64,000 nt of DNA, taken from assembly GCA_964527835.1 (NCBI GenBank), contig CAZGNV010000009.1:31225-95224 (forward strand), written 5' to 3'. Below, one piece after another: positions 27,516 to 34,612 of this stretch (position 1 is its first letter; every line of letters starts with the position of its first letter). The translations under genes were made by a program, and so were the position numbers. Below the pieces are notes generated by a model. The model did not search any database, was not told the DNA's origin, and saw only the letters and a program-made list of their open reading frames with translations. The DNA is from JAFDCJ01 sp964527835. Its GTDB lineage: Bacteria; Desulfobacterota; Desulfobacteria; Desulfobacterales; JAFDCJ01.

Positions 27516-28730
27516 TCACGGCGTCATGGTCTTCAGGGTCTTGAGCTTGCCTCCTGAGAACTCCCAGATCTCGATCGGGGTGACGACATCTCCCACTTTG
27601 TCGAAATCAACCGAGCCGGCCGCACCCTCATAGTTGATCTGCTTGCCCGCTTTCAACAGGGCAAAGGCCTTTTTGAACTCTCCCGGAATGACGACCTCTC
27701 CGGGGGGATTGGCGACATAGCGCAGGTTGTCCCGGATGTTTTTGGAGGTCAGGGGCAAACCCTTGACCTTGGCCGCATAAGCCGCCAGGCCGATGACGGC
27801 CGTTGCATCGTAGGCATTGGTGATAAAGGGTTTGGGGGGCAGCCGGCCGAATTCGGCCTTGTAAAATTCATTGAACATGTCGAAGGCCTTGCCGCCCACC
27901 GTTCCGGGGGCCGTACCCTTCTGGCCTTCAAGACGTTTGGCGCCGAGAACCTTCACGATGTCCTCTGATTTGGTGCCGTCACAGAACAAGAATCTTCCGT
28001 AATGGAAAAACTCGATGGCTTCTTTCAGATAAACCTGGGCATGCTCCGGGTAGCTGTAGGCCAGCAGTCGATCCGGATTGCCCGCCAGGGCCTTTTTCAG
28101 CTCGGCGGTATAGGATTCAGAAACCTTCTCGTCGTGGGGGACCATGGCGAGCACCTTGCCGTGCCATTTATTTTCAAAGTTCTCCTTGAACACTTCCGCC
28201 AGTCCCTGTCCGTAGGCATTGTTCACGTACAGGATCGAAACGGTCTTGTTGTAGCTGGCGGCCAGCTTGGCAGCCACCACCCCCTGCAGGGCATCGGAGG
28301 GACAGGTCCGGAACAGGAAATCCTTATTGGCGTCAGCCGGCAAAACGGTCATCAACGGGTTGGTGGATGCCGGTGAGATCATGAGCACATTGTTGGGAAT
28401 GGTCACTGACTCCGCAACGGCCAGGGTCACCCCACTGGACAGGGCGCCGACGATGGCCACCACCTTGTTGACATTGACCAGCTTCTTGGCCGCGTTGGTC
28501 GCCGGGACTGGCGCGGTTTCACTATCCTCATGGAAAAGCTGGATTTCGAATCCGGCCGCCGCCATTTGCTTGGCCGCCAGGACGGCACCATCTTTGATGG
28601 GCGGCCCGTATTCCTTTAAAGGGCCGGTGTGAGCCATGAGGGTACCGACCCTGATCTCAGCGGCGCAAACACCGGAGATAAAGACCAGCGACAACATCAC
28701 AACGCTTGCAAAAACAACAAATTTTTTCAT
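27516..28730 (-). CDS. LIV-type substrate-binding protein, orphan
   Basis: A 404-residue periplasmic binding protein with a signal peptide (MKKFVVFASVVMLSLVFISGVCA), then EIRVGTLMAHTGPLKEYGPPIKDGA. The conserved type I fold segments include IVGALSSGVTLAVAESVTIP and MISPASTNPLMTV. AAAGGAGG precedes the ATG. It stands alone on the minus strand, ended by its own terminator. System 2 (21490-24866), 2.7 kb away, has ATPases and permeases but no binding protein, so this may be its partner. The ligand cannot be read from the sequence. Confidence 0.88.
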   Translation of the reverse strand: MKKFVVFASVVMLSLVFISGVCAAEIRVGTLMAHTGPLKEYGPPIKDGAVLAAKQMAAAGFEIQLFHEDSETAPVPATNAAKKLVNVNKVVAIVGALSSGVTLAVAESVTIPNNVLMISPASTNPLMTVLPADANKDFLFRTCPSDALQGVVAAKLAASYNKTVSILYVNNAYGQGLAEVFKENFENKWHGKVLAMVPHDEKVSESYTAELKKALAGNPDRLLAYSYPEHAQVYLKEAIEFFHYGRFLFCDGTKSEDIVKVLGAKRLEGQKGTAPGTVGGKAFDMFNEFYKAEFGRLPPKPFITNAYDATAVIGLAAYAAKVKGLPLTSKNIRDNLRYVANPPGEVVIPGEFKKAFALLKAGKQINYEGAAGSVDFDKVGDVVTPIEIWEFSGGKLKTLKTMTP

Positions 28731-29164
28731 GTCCGCCTCCTTTGGTTTGGATTATGGCCTTTTTCTGAATGCCATTGTCTGCTTTTTTCACCTCCTTTTC
28801 TCCAAAAAAAATTAATGAATTGGATTCCGCATCATACCTGTCCATCGGATGATGCTGCGGTCGTGGGTATGTCTGGGGACGGGTTGAAGTTGGTTCGACG
28901 GCAGGTTGGGGAGTGAAATCCGGCAGTCTATCTCGGGTCCAGCCTAACCGTCTCAACTTACAACCTGCCGCCCAGGCGCCTATGCAAGCAGGCTGCAACA
29001 GCATGCTTCGATGCTGGTCAGCACTGTAACCGTTTAGAATCAGCGTCGTTTCAAACTGCGAATCACCGTCAGATACTAGATGAGAGTCAGAATAAAATAC
29101 CCATATAGCAAACTGATCCTGCATGTCAAATAAAAAATAAATTTTATCAAACTGGATGAATTCC
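28731..29164. other. Intergenic region between divergent binding-protein gene and nicotinamidase
   Basis: No convincing gene. It holds the leader of the minus-strand binding protein, an inverted repeat CCGCATCAT/ATGATGCTGCGG (about 28827-28860), and a perfect 10-base inverted repeat CGGCAGGTTG (28899-28908) and CAACCTGCCG (28961-28970) 52 bases apart. Confidence 0.45.
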
Positions 29165-29193
29165 TTGACACCAAAAATTGTCTATTGTATACA
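29165..29193 (+). promoter_or_regulatory. Sigma-70-type promoter of the nicotinamidase gene
   Basis: TTGACA (29165-29170), 17 bases, TATACA (29188-29193): an almost perfect promoter 32 bases upstream of the start codon. Confidence 0.7.
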
Positions 29194-29194
29194 A
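29185..29194. promoter_or_regulatory. Palindromic operator TTGTATACAA over the -10 box
   Basis: A perfect 10-base palindrome covering the -10 element. Sites of this form are known for GntR-family (FCD/VanR-type) repressors, and a GntR/FCD gene starts at 30258, about 1.1 kb downstream. Binding is inferred. Confidence 0.5.
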
Positions 29195-29224
29195 AAATTT
29201 CTATTTTTATCTTTTGGAGCTTAC

Positions 29225-29863
29225 ATGGATAATCTGAAAAGTATGACTGGCGATACCGGCGTGATCATCGTCGATGTCCAGGCGGATTTTAGCGAGTTGA
29301 AATCCGGCAGCCTGGCGGTTCCCGGCACCGATGCCCGCTACATTGAAATGGTTGAAAATGCCACCCGCAAATTCAGCGAGCAGGGCCTGCGGCTGTATTT
29401 TACCCAGGACTGGCATCCGTCCGAACATGTCAGCTTTTACACCAATCATCCCGGAACCCGGCCGTTGGAGGCCATTGAAATCTCCGGGCGATCCCAGGTC
29501 CTGTGGCCGCCGCACTGCGTCCAGAACACCCCTGGGGCCGAAATCCTCCTAACGGTGCCCCAGGCGGCCAAAACGGTCCGCAAGGGGATGGATCCTAAAT
29601 TTGATTCCTATTCAGGGTTTGCCGACGACGGCGGCCACAAAACGGAACTGGACCTTCTGCTGCGGCAGGATGACATCAAACAGCTTATTGTTTACGGACT
29701 GGCAACGGATTACTGTGTGAAAGCCACGGTGCTGGATGCTCTCAAGGCCGGCTATGGAGTGGAACTGATGATCAATCTGTGCCGCGGAGTCGATCCTGCC
29801 ACCAGCGCAGCTGCGATCAAGGAAATGGAAGATTCCGGTGCCGTCATCACCCGTGAGAATTGA
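29225..29863 (+). CDS. pncA: Nicotinamidase (isochorismatase-like cysteine hydrolase)
   Basis: A 212-residue cytoplasmic enzyme converting nicotinamide to nicotinate and ammonia. The catalytic triad is visible: Asp17 in IIVDVQADF, Lys120 in VRKGMDPKFDSYSGF and Cys164 in YGLATDYCVKATVLDA. The metal site fits Asp62, His64 and His68 (QDWHPSEH). The ATG at 29225 follows TTTGGAGC. The product, nicotinate, can go to the catabolic cluster downstream or to the phosphoribosyltransferase at 52210-53421. Confidence 0.92.
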   Translation: MDNLKSMTGDTGVIIVDVQADFSELKSGSLAVPGTDARYIEMVENATRKFSEQGLRLYFTQDWHPSEHVSFYTNHPGTRPLEAIEISGRSQVLWPPHCVQNTPGAEILLTVPQAAKTVRKGMDPKFDSYSGFADDGGHKTELDLLLRQDDIKQLIVYGLATDYCVKATVLDALKAGYGVELMINLCRGVDPATSAAAIKEMEDSGAVITREN

Positions 29864-29901
29864 CCTGCGGGCAGGCGCAGGTGAAGTTATGCGCCAGTAT
29901 G

Positions 29902-29960
29902 AAATTTGACGGTCCCGTAAAGAGTCGTTTTCGAACGACATCAACCCTAGTCGAAAAGCC
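29902..29960. repeat. Internally deleted copy of the dispersed repeat (left end)
   Basis: AAATTTGACGGTCCCGTAAA followed directly by GTCGTTTTCGAACGACATCAACCC joins bases equivalent to 870-892 and about 951-975 of the full copy. It begins 39 bases after the pncA stop. Confidence 0.7.
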
Positions 29961-29969
29961 GCTTAATAC

Positions 29970-30098
29970 CTGAATTTTGCACGCGTCGGAGGTTTTCCTC
30001 TGCAAGGCATTTAAGGGCGACGCCATAGTCAGCTATTGCGAGCCCTTAATAACGCAGCAGAGGGAAGCCTCCGGCGCGCCCGCTGGGTGAAAATTAAG
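29970..30098. repeat. Large imperfect palindrome upstream of the GntR gene
   Basis: The arms are CGGAGGTTTTCCTCTGC (about 29987-30003) and GCAGAGGGAAGCCTCCG (about 30057-30073), with outer matches CTGAATTTT/AAAATTAAG and inner matches TTAAGGGC/GCCCTTAA and CATAG/CTATTG around a centre near 30032. The rest of the gap to 30258 is AT-rich and probably holds the GntR promoter (TTGACT near 30138). Confidence 0.75.
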
Positions 30099-30257
30099 AC
30101 GATAAAATGACTTTTTTTCCTTTAACCTAACAGGTTACTTGACTTTGCTTCTAAAATTATCTTAACTAGTTTATATTATTACAATCTTTAACTTCGTCTT
30201 AATTTTCATGCAAGATTCAGGTAATAACGAATCTGAAATGGTTGTCAGGGCAGTCAT

Positions 30258-30926
30258 ATGAACATTGAATCCGTCGCCGATCAGGCCAAGCATCATATTG
30301 AAGTGTGGATCATCAAGGGTGAGTACGAACCCGGCCGGCAGCTCAAGGAGGAAGAAATCGCGGCGCGCCTGGGCATCAGCCGCCCGCCGGTGCGCGAGGC
30401 CTTTAAACTGATGGAAGCCGAAGGGCTGGTGGTGCGCAGGCCGCGCCGGGGGGTTTTTGTCACCGAGATGACCACCAAAGATGTCTGGGAGGCCTATACT
30501 CTCAAGGCCGCCCTGTACGAGATGGCCGCCGAGCTGGCCCTTGAGAGCATTACCGGCACCCAGCTAAACAATCTGGAAAAGCTTGTAGAGCAAATGGAGC
30601 AGTGTGCCCGCGTGCAGCCTGTGGATCTGCTGCAGTACCAGGAGTATCACCAGGATTTTCATGATCGGATCATGGATATTTCCGGCCATGAACGGTTGAA
30701 GAAAATTTCCAACAGCATTCATAACCAGGTCTGCCGCTTCAGCTACCGTTCGCTGCAAAACAGACCCCACCTTCAGGCCTCGGCTCGCTACCACCGGCAG
30801 ATTCTGGAGGCGCTTCAAGCCAGAGACGCCCCCCGGACCTGCCGTCTGATGAAACAGCATGTTCTTGAGGCACTGAATGTTTTGCTGGCGATGCCCGAGT
30901 TTCACCAGGAGGTCAGCGCCCGGTAA
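30258..30926 (+). CDS. GntR-family transcription regulator, FCD subfamily
   Basis: A 222-residue regulator. The N-terminal winged helix-turn-helix (about residues 8-75) reads GEYEPGRQLKEEEIAARLGI, then SRPPVREAFKLMEAEGLVV and RRPRRGVFV, the GntR signature. The C-terminal all-helical FCD ligand domain has DFHDRIMDISGHERL and RYHRQILEALQARD with metal/ligand histidines. It sits between pncA and the nicotinate cluster on the same strand, so it most likely senses nicotinate or a breakdown product. The palindrome at 29185-29194 is a candidate site. Confidence 0.92.
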   Translation: MNIESVADQAKHHIEVWIIKGEYEPGRQLKEEEIAARLGISRPPVREAFKLMEAEGLVVRRPRRGVFVTEMTTKDVWEAYTLKAALYEMAAELALESITGTQLNNLEKLVEQMEQCARVQPVDLLQYQEYHQDFHDRIMDISGHERLKKISNSIHNQVCRFSYRSLQNRPHLQASARYHRQILEALQARDAPRTCRLMKQHVLEALNVLLAMPEFHQEVSAR

Positions 30927-31022
30927 AGCGCTGTCGCGCCGGCCGCAGATTGAAAAGCGTTTGTTTGCCGTCCGGCGATACGGGCGGTGCAAAGAAATAT
31001 CGGTTCAGACAAGGAGAGGAAT

Positions 31023-32507
31023 ATGGCGTTGTTACCGGAAGTTCAAAAACATTACGGCAAACTGAAATTTTTCATTAACGGCAGCTGGGTGGAATCCGAA
31101 TCGGACCGGGTATATGAAGATGTCAATCCGGCGACCGGTGAGGTGATCGCGGAATTTCCATCTGCCACGGACAATGAAATTGAGCAGGCCGTGCAGGCTG
31201 CCCAGGCCGCTCTGACCTCCTGGGGGGAGGTCCCGTTGAGGGACAAGGCCCGGTACCTGTTTGACCTGCGGGCCAAATTCGAAACGCATTTTGATATGCT
31301 CTGTCGCGTTCTGGTGCAGGATCATGGCAGGACCATCGGCGAGGCCCGGGGGACCATTCGGCGGTGCATCGAAAACATTGAATCCGCCTGTTCCGCCCTG
31401 CTGCTGCTGACCCGGGGAGATTATGTGACCGACCTGGCCCGGGGTCTGGACCAGGCCCTGTACTGGGAGCCCCGGGGCGTGTTTTTAATTATCACCCCCA
31501 ACAACATCCCCATGCATGCCTGGTCATCCTACGTGCCCTATGCCATTGCCAGCGGATGCCCGGTGATCGTCAGCCCGAGCAAAAACGACCCGGTGTGTCT
31601 GGATGCCATCTTCAAAGTGACCGGGGAAGTCGAAGGTTTTCCTCCCGGCTTGATGAACCTGGTCTATGGCGGCAGCAACGTCAACCAGAAAATATTGCGA
31701 CATCCCCTGGTCAAGGGCGTCGGATTTATCGGTTCCACGGCGGTGGGCAAGGAACTTTTCACCCTGGCCGGAAAACTGGGCAAAGAGGCCTCCATCAACG
31801 GCAACGGCAAAAATCACGTGGTGATCATGCCCGATTGCAACGCCGATGCGGTGGTGGATGGCCTGCTGCGCGGCTGTTACGGCATGAGCGGCCAGCGCTG
31901 CCTGGGGACCGACAATCTGCTGTTTGTGGGCGAAGCCTATGAAAAGGTCAAGGAAAAACTGATTGCCGCCTCGTCCGCCATGAAGCTGGGGTACGGCTTG
32001 GACGAGGCCACCGAGCTGGGGCCCATGGTTTCGGATGCAGGCCGTCAGAAGGTGCTGGATTTCATCGCAAAGGGGATCGACGAGGGTGCAAAGCTTCTTC
32101 TTGACGGCCGCGGGGTCCGCGTTGCAGGCGGTGAAAAGGGCTTTTTCCTGGCCCCGACGATTTTCGACGAGGTTCACCCGGACATGCACATTGCCCGGGT
32201 GGAGGCTTTCGGCCCGGTGGCCAACTTGATGCGTCCCCGCGACCTGGACCAGGCCCTGGACTGGATCAACAACAAGGACGACTATGGCCATTCCGCCTGT
32301 ATTTTTACCACCGAAGGTCAGGTCGCCCGCCGGTTTATGAAGGAGGCGGATGTCGGCAATATCGGTATCAACGTGCCGGTGCCCCAGCCCTATGCATTTT
32401 TCCCCCTGGGATCCAAAAACGAGTCCGCGCTGGGCGTCGCCAAGTCGCGCATTGATTCCATCCGGCTGTTCCTGGACCAGAAAACGGTCACCGAACGCTG
32501 GAGCTGA
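31023..32507 (+). CDS. CoA-acylating semialdehyde dehydrogenase, MmsA type (proposed 2-formylglutarate to glutaryl-CoA)
   Basis: A 494-residue aldehyde dehydrogenase closest to methylmalonate-semialdehyde dehydrogenase. Marks of that group: the usual general-base Glu of ELGGK is replaced in INGNGKNHVVIMPDCNAD (MmsA has N-x-G-A-KNH-x-V-x-MPD). The catalytic Cys293 follows Arg292 in SGQRCLG, and a second carboxylate-binding Arg fits RRCIENIE (about 113-114). MmsA enzymes convert a 2-formyl acid to acyl-CoA with loss of CO2. AAGGAGAGG precedes the ATG at 31023; a longer frame from 30987 is not used. In this cluster the natural substrate would be 2-formylglutarate made by enamidase. Substrate and product are inferred. 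Confidence 0.8.
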   Translation: MALLPEVQKHYGKLKFFINGSWVESESDRVYEDVNPATGEVIAEFPSATDNEIEQAVQAAQAALTSWGEVPLRDKARYLFDLRAKFETHFDMLCRVLVQDHGRTIGEARGTIRRCIENIESACSALLLLTRGDYVTDLARGLDQALYWEPRGVFLIITPNNIPMHAWSSYVPYAIASGCPVIVSPSKNDPVCLDAIFKVTGEVEGFPPGLMNLVYGGSNVNQKILRHPLVKGVGFIGSTAVGKELFTLAGKLGKEASINGNGKNHVVIMPDCNADAVVDGLLRGCYGMSGQRCLGTDNLLFVGEAYEKVKEKLIAASSAMKLGYGLDEATELGPMVSDAGRQKVLDFIAKGIDEGAKLLLDGRGVRVAGGEKGFFLAPTIFDEVHPDMHIARVEAFGPVANLMRPRDLDQALDWINNKDDYGHSACIFTTEGQVARRFMKEADVGNIGINVPVPQPYAFFPLGSKNESALGVAKSRIDSIRLFLDQKTVTERWS

Positions 32508-32637
32508 TCGCAGGCGGACCGGCGCCAGGCAGCCGCTGCAAGCTGGGCTGGCCGCCGTGCAGGTAACATTCAGGTGATGCCCGGCGAGCGGGCCACGCAA
32601 ACCGGCAATTGCCATTGATTTTATAAAGGAGGTCGCC

Positions 32638-33231
32638 ATGAGCGAAAGCAAACCCCAGGTTCGGTTGATTTACACCATTGTCGAGGAAACGCTGGTGGAT
32701 GGAACGGTTCGATTGGATACACCCACGCGTAAAGCTGCGGCTGCCGCCGTGTTCACCAATCCCTTCGCGGGAAAATACCAGGAAGATCTCAGCCTGCTTT
32801 TTCAGTACAGTGAGCAGCTCGGCGAGATGCTGACCCAAAAGGCGGTGGCCGCCCTTGGTATCGCGCCCGAAAAAGTTCACAGCTATGGCAAAGGCGCGAT
32901 TGTCGGTGGCAAAGGAGAGCTGGAGCACTGTGCCGCCATCATGCACCCGGCGCTGGGAAAACCCATGCGGGCGAATGTCGGCGGCGGCAAAGCACTGATC
33001 CCTTCAGCCAAAAAGCGCGGCTACCCGGGGGTGGCCATTGATGTGCCCTTGGGCTATAAAGATGCGGCTTTCGTGCGTTCGCATTTTGATGCCATGGAAG
33101 TGCGGGTCCCGGATGCCCCTCGGGATGATGAACTGGTGCTGCTGGTGGTGGTCACCGATTCGGGCCGGCCGGCGGCCAGGGTGGGCGGATTGAAGCTCGA
33201 CGAGGTCAAAGGCGAAGACGGGTTGCGCTGA
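32638..33231 (+). CDS. PF06684 (DUF1185, 'amino acid synthesis') family protein
   Basis: A 197-residue cytoplasmic protein matching the PF06684 family by its blocks VFTNPFAGKYQEDLSLLFQY, then YGKGAIVGGKGELEHCAAIMHPALGKPMRANVGGGKALIPS and AIDVPLGYKDAAFVRSHFDAMEVRVPDAPR-DDE. Members occur near amidohydrolases and ring-degrading enzymes, but no reaction is established to my knowledge. AAAGGAGGTCGCC precedes the ATG, and the stop overlaps the next gene (TGATG). It lies between the aldehyde dehydrogenase and the hydroxylase subunits, so a role with a ring or ring-opened intermediate is likely. Confidence 0.8.
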   Translation: MSESKPQVRLIYTIVEETLVDGTVRLDTPTRKAAAAAVFTNPFAGKYQEDLSLLFQYSEQLGEMLTQKAVAALGIAPEKVHSYGKGAIVGGKGELEHCAAIMHPALGKPMRANVGGGKALIPSAKKRGYPGVAIDVPLGYKDAAFVRSHFDAMEVRVPDAPRDDELVLLVVVTDSGRPAARVGGLKLDEVKGEDGLR

Positions 33232-33752
33232 TGAAAACAAACACAATTGCCGTCAGTTTTACAATCAATGGCGAGAAGAAAAAGCTGCAGATCCCCGCGG
33301 CAATATCGGCCCTGGAGTTGATCCGGGATGTGCTCAAACTGAAAGGCACCAAGGAAGGTTGTGGAATCGGCGAATGCGGGGCCTGCACCATCGTCGTGGA
33401 CGGCAAGGCGGTCAATGCCTGCCTGATGTTCGCCGCCCAGCTCGATGGGAAAGAGGTGTTGACCGTGGAGGGATTGTCCGCTTCCGGTGAGCTGCACCCG
33501 ATCCAGCAGGCGTTTGTCGAGCATCACGGCGTTCAGTGCGGGTTTTGCACACCCGGCATTTTGATGAGCACCCAGGCCCTGCTGATGGAAATCCCGCAGC
33601 CCGATCGGCAGCAGATCGTCAACGCCTTGGCGGGCAACCTTTGCCGCTGCACCGGATACCGGAGCGTCCTCGATGCCGTGGAAGGTGCTGCGGCTGCAGC
33701 CTCAAAACTCCAGGTGCGGCATAAAACAGGGCGGGGAAAACCAAATGCATGA
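33231..33752 (+). CDS. Nicotinate dehydrogenase, [2Fe-2S] subunit (XDH family small subunit)
   Basis: A 173-residue protein with two [2Fe-2S] domains: plant-type CGIGECGAC with a later Cys in VNACLMF (about residues 44-65), and the helical domain CGFCTPGIL with CRC in LAGNLCRCTGYR (about 103-145). It passes electrons from the molybdopterin subunit to the FAD subunit. It is equivalent to NdhS of Eubacterium barkeri by position and fold. It overlaps both neighbours by a few bases, so translation is coupled. By sequence alone it could serve another aromatic or purine hydroxylase; the neighbours point to nicotinate. Confidence 0.88.
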   Translation: MKTNTIAVSFTINGEKKKLQIPAAISALELIRDVLKLKGTKEGCGIGECGACTIVVDGKAVNACLMFAAQLDGKEVLTVEGLSASGELHPIQQAFVEHHGVQCGFCTPGILMSTQALLMEIPQPDRQQIVNALAGNLCRCTGYRSVLDAVEGAAAAASKLQVRHKTGRGKPNA

Positions 33753-34599
33753 GATGGATTACATCCGGCCGCCGGATTTGACAGGGGCCCTTGATTTTCT
33801 GGCCGCCCATGGACCGGACACCACCATCCTGGCCGGCGGAACCGATGTGATGGTCGACCTGCGCTCCGGGCAGTTGCCCAGCCGGTATTTGCTGGATATC
33901 AGCCGCCTGCCCGAATTGCGCAGGATTGAAGCCTGCCACGGTGAGCTGACCGTGGGAGCTGCGGTGACCATCGCTGAAATATATGCCTCTGAAACCATCG
34001 GCCGGCTGGCGCCGGCGCTTCAAAAGGCAGCCGCCACTTTTGCCAGCCGGCCGGTGCGCAATGTGGCCACCATCGGCGGCAACGTTGCCCATTGCTCCCC
34101 TTGCGGAGACACCATTCCGCCGCTGCTCATCCATGATGCCCGTGCGGAGGTGTTCAGCCCCCGGGGACGGCGGCGGGTGGCCGTCGAACAGATGGCTGAC
34201 GGGCCCTATCACTGTACCCTGCGTCCGGATGAGGTGATCACCGCCTTTGTTCTCAAGTGCAAACCGGACGAGGCCGGGTTTGTGAATTTCCAAAAAATCG
34301 GCCGCCGTAAAGCGCTGGCCATCGCCCGGATCAGCATGGCGGTCATGGCGCAGCAGCAGCCGGACAAGACCATCGGTTTTATTCGCTTTGCCCTCGGTTC
34401 CTGCACCCCGACGCCCCACCGCTTTCAGGAGATCGAGGAGTTTTTGCTGGGCAAGGTGCCGGATGAACCGCTTCTGTGGCAGGCCGGGAGGCTGCTGGCC
34501 GATCGCATGCTGGCCGTTACCGGCCGGCGGCCATCGGCCCAGTACAAGGAGCCGGCCATTCAGGGGCTTTTTGTGCGCCTGATGGTTCCGTTGGTTTGA
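33745..34599 (+). CDS. Nicotinate dehydrogenase, FAD subunit (XDH family medium subunit)
   Basis: A 284-residue FAD-binding subunit of the CoxM/NdhF type. The FAD pyrophosphate site ILAGGTDVMVDLRSG (about residues 27-41) and ATIGGNVAHCSPCGDTIPPLL (about 108-128) are the two classic motifs. The C-terminal CO dehydrogenase-flavoprotein domain follows (FQKIGRRKALAIARISMA). The ATG at 33745 lies within the end of the small-subunit gene; the ATG at 33754 is an alternative. Confidence 0.88.
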   Translation: MHEMDYIRPPDLTGALDFLAAHGPDTTILAGGTDVMVDLRSGQLPSRYLLDISRLPELRRIEACHGELTVGAAVTIAEIYASETIGRLAPALQKAAATFASRPVRNVATIGGNVAHCSPCGDTIPPLLIHDARAEVFSPRGRRRVAVEQMADGPYHCTLRPDEVITAFVLKCKPDEAGFVNFQKIGRRKALAIARISMAVMAQQQPDKTIGFIRFALGSCTPTPHRFQEIEEFLLGKVPDEPLLWQAGRLLADRMLAVTGRRPSAQYKEPAIQGLFVRLMVPLV

Positions 34600-34612
34600 G
34601 GTGGATTGCACC

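Noticed and set aside
28657..29124. 155-residue minus-strand open frame upstream of the orphan binding protein
   Set aside because: It overlaps the start of the binding-protein gene, contains its ribosome site and has no family resemblance.
29970..30098. CRISPR or tandem array
   Set aside because: The repeats here are inverted, not direct, and there are no regularly spaced units anywhere in the window.
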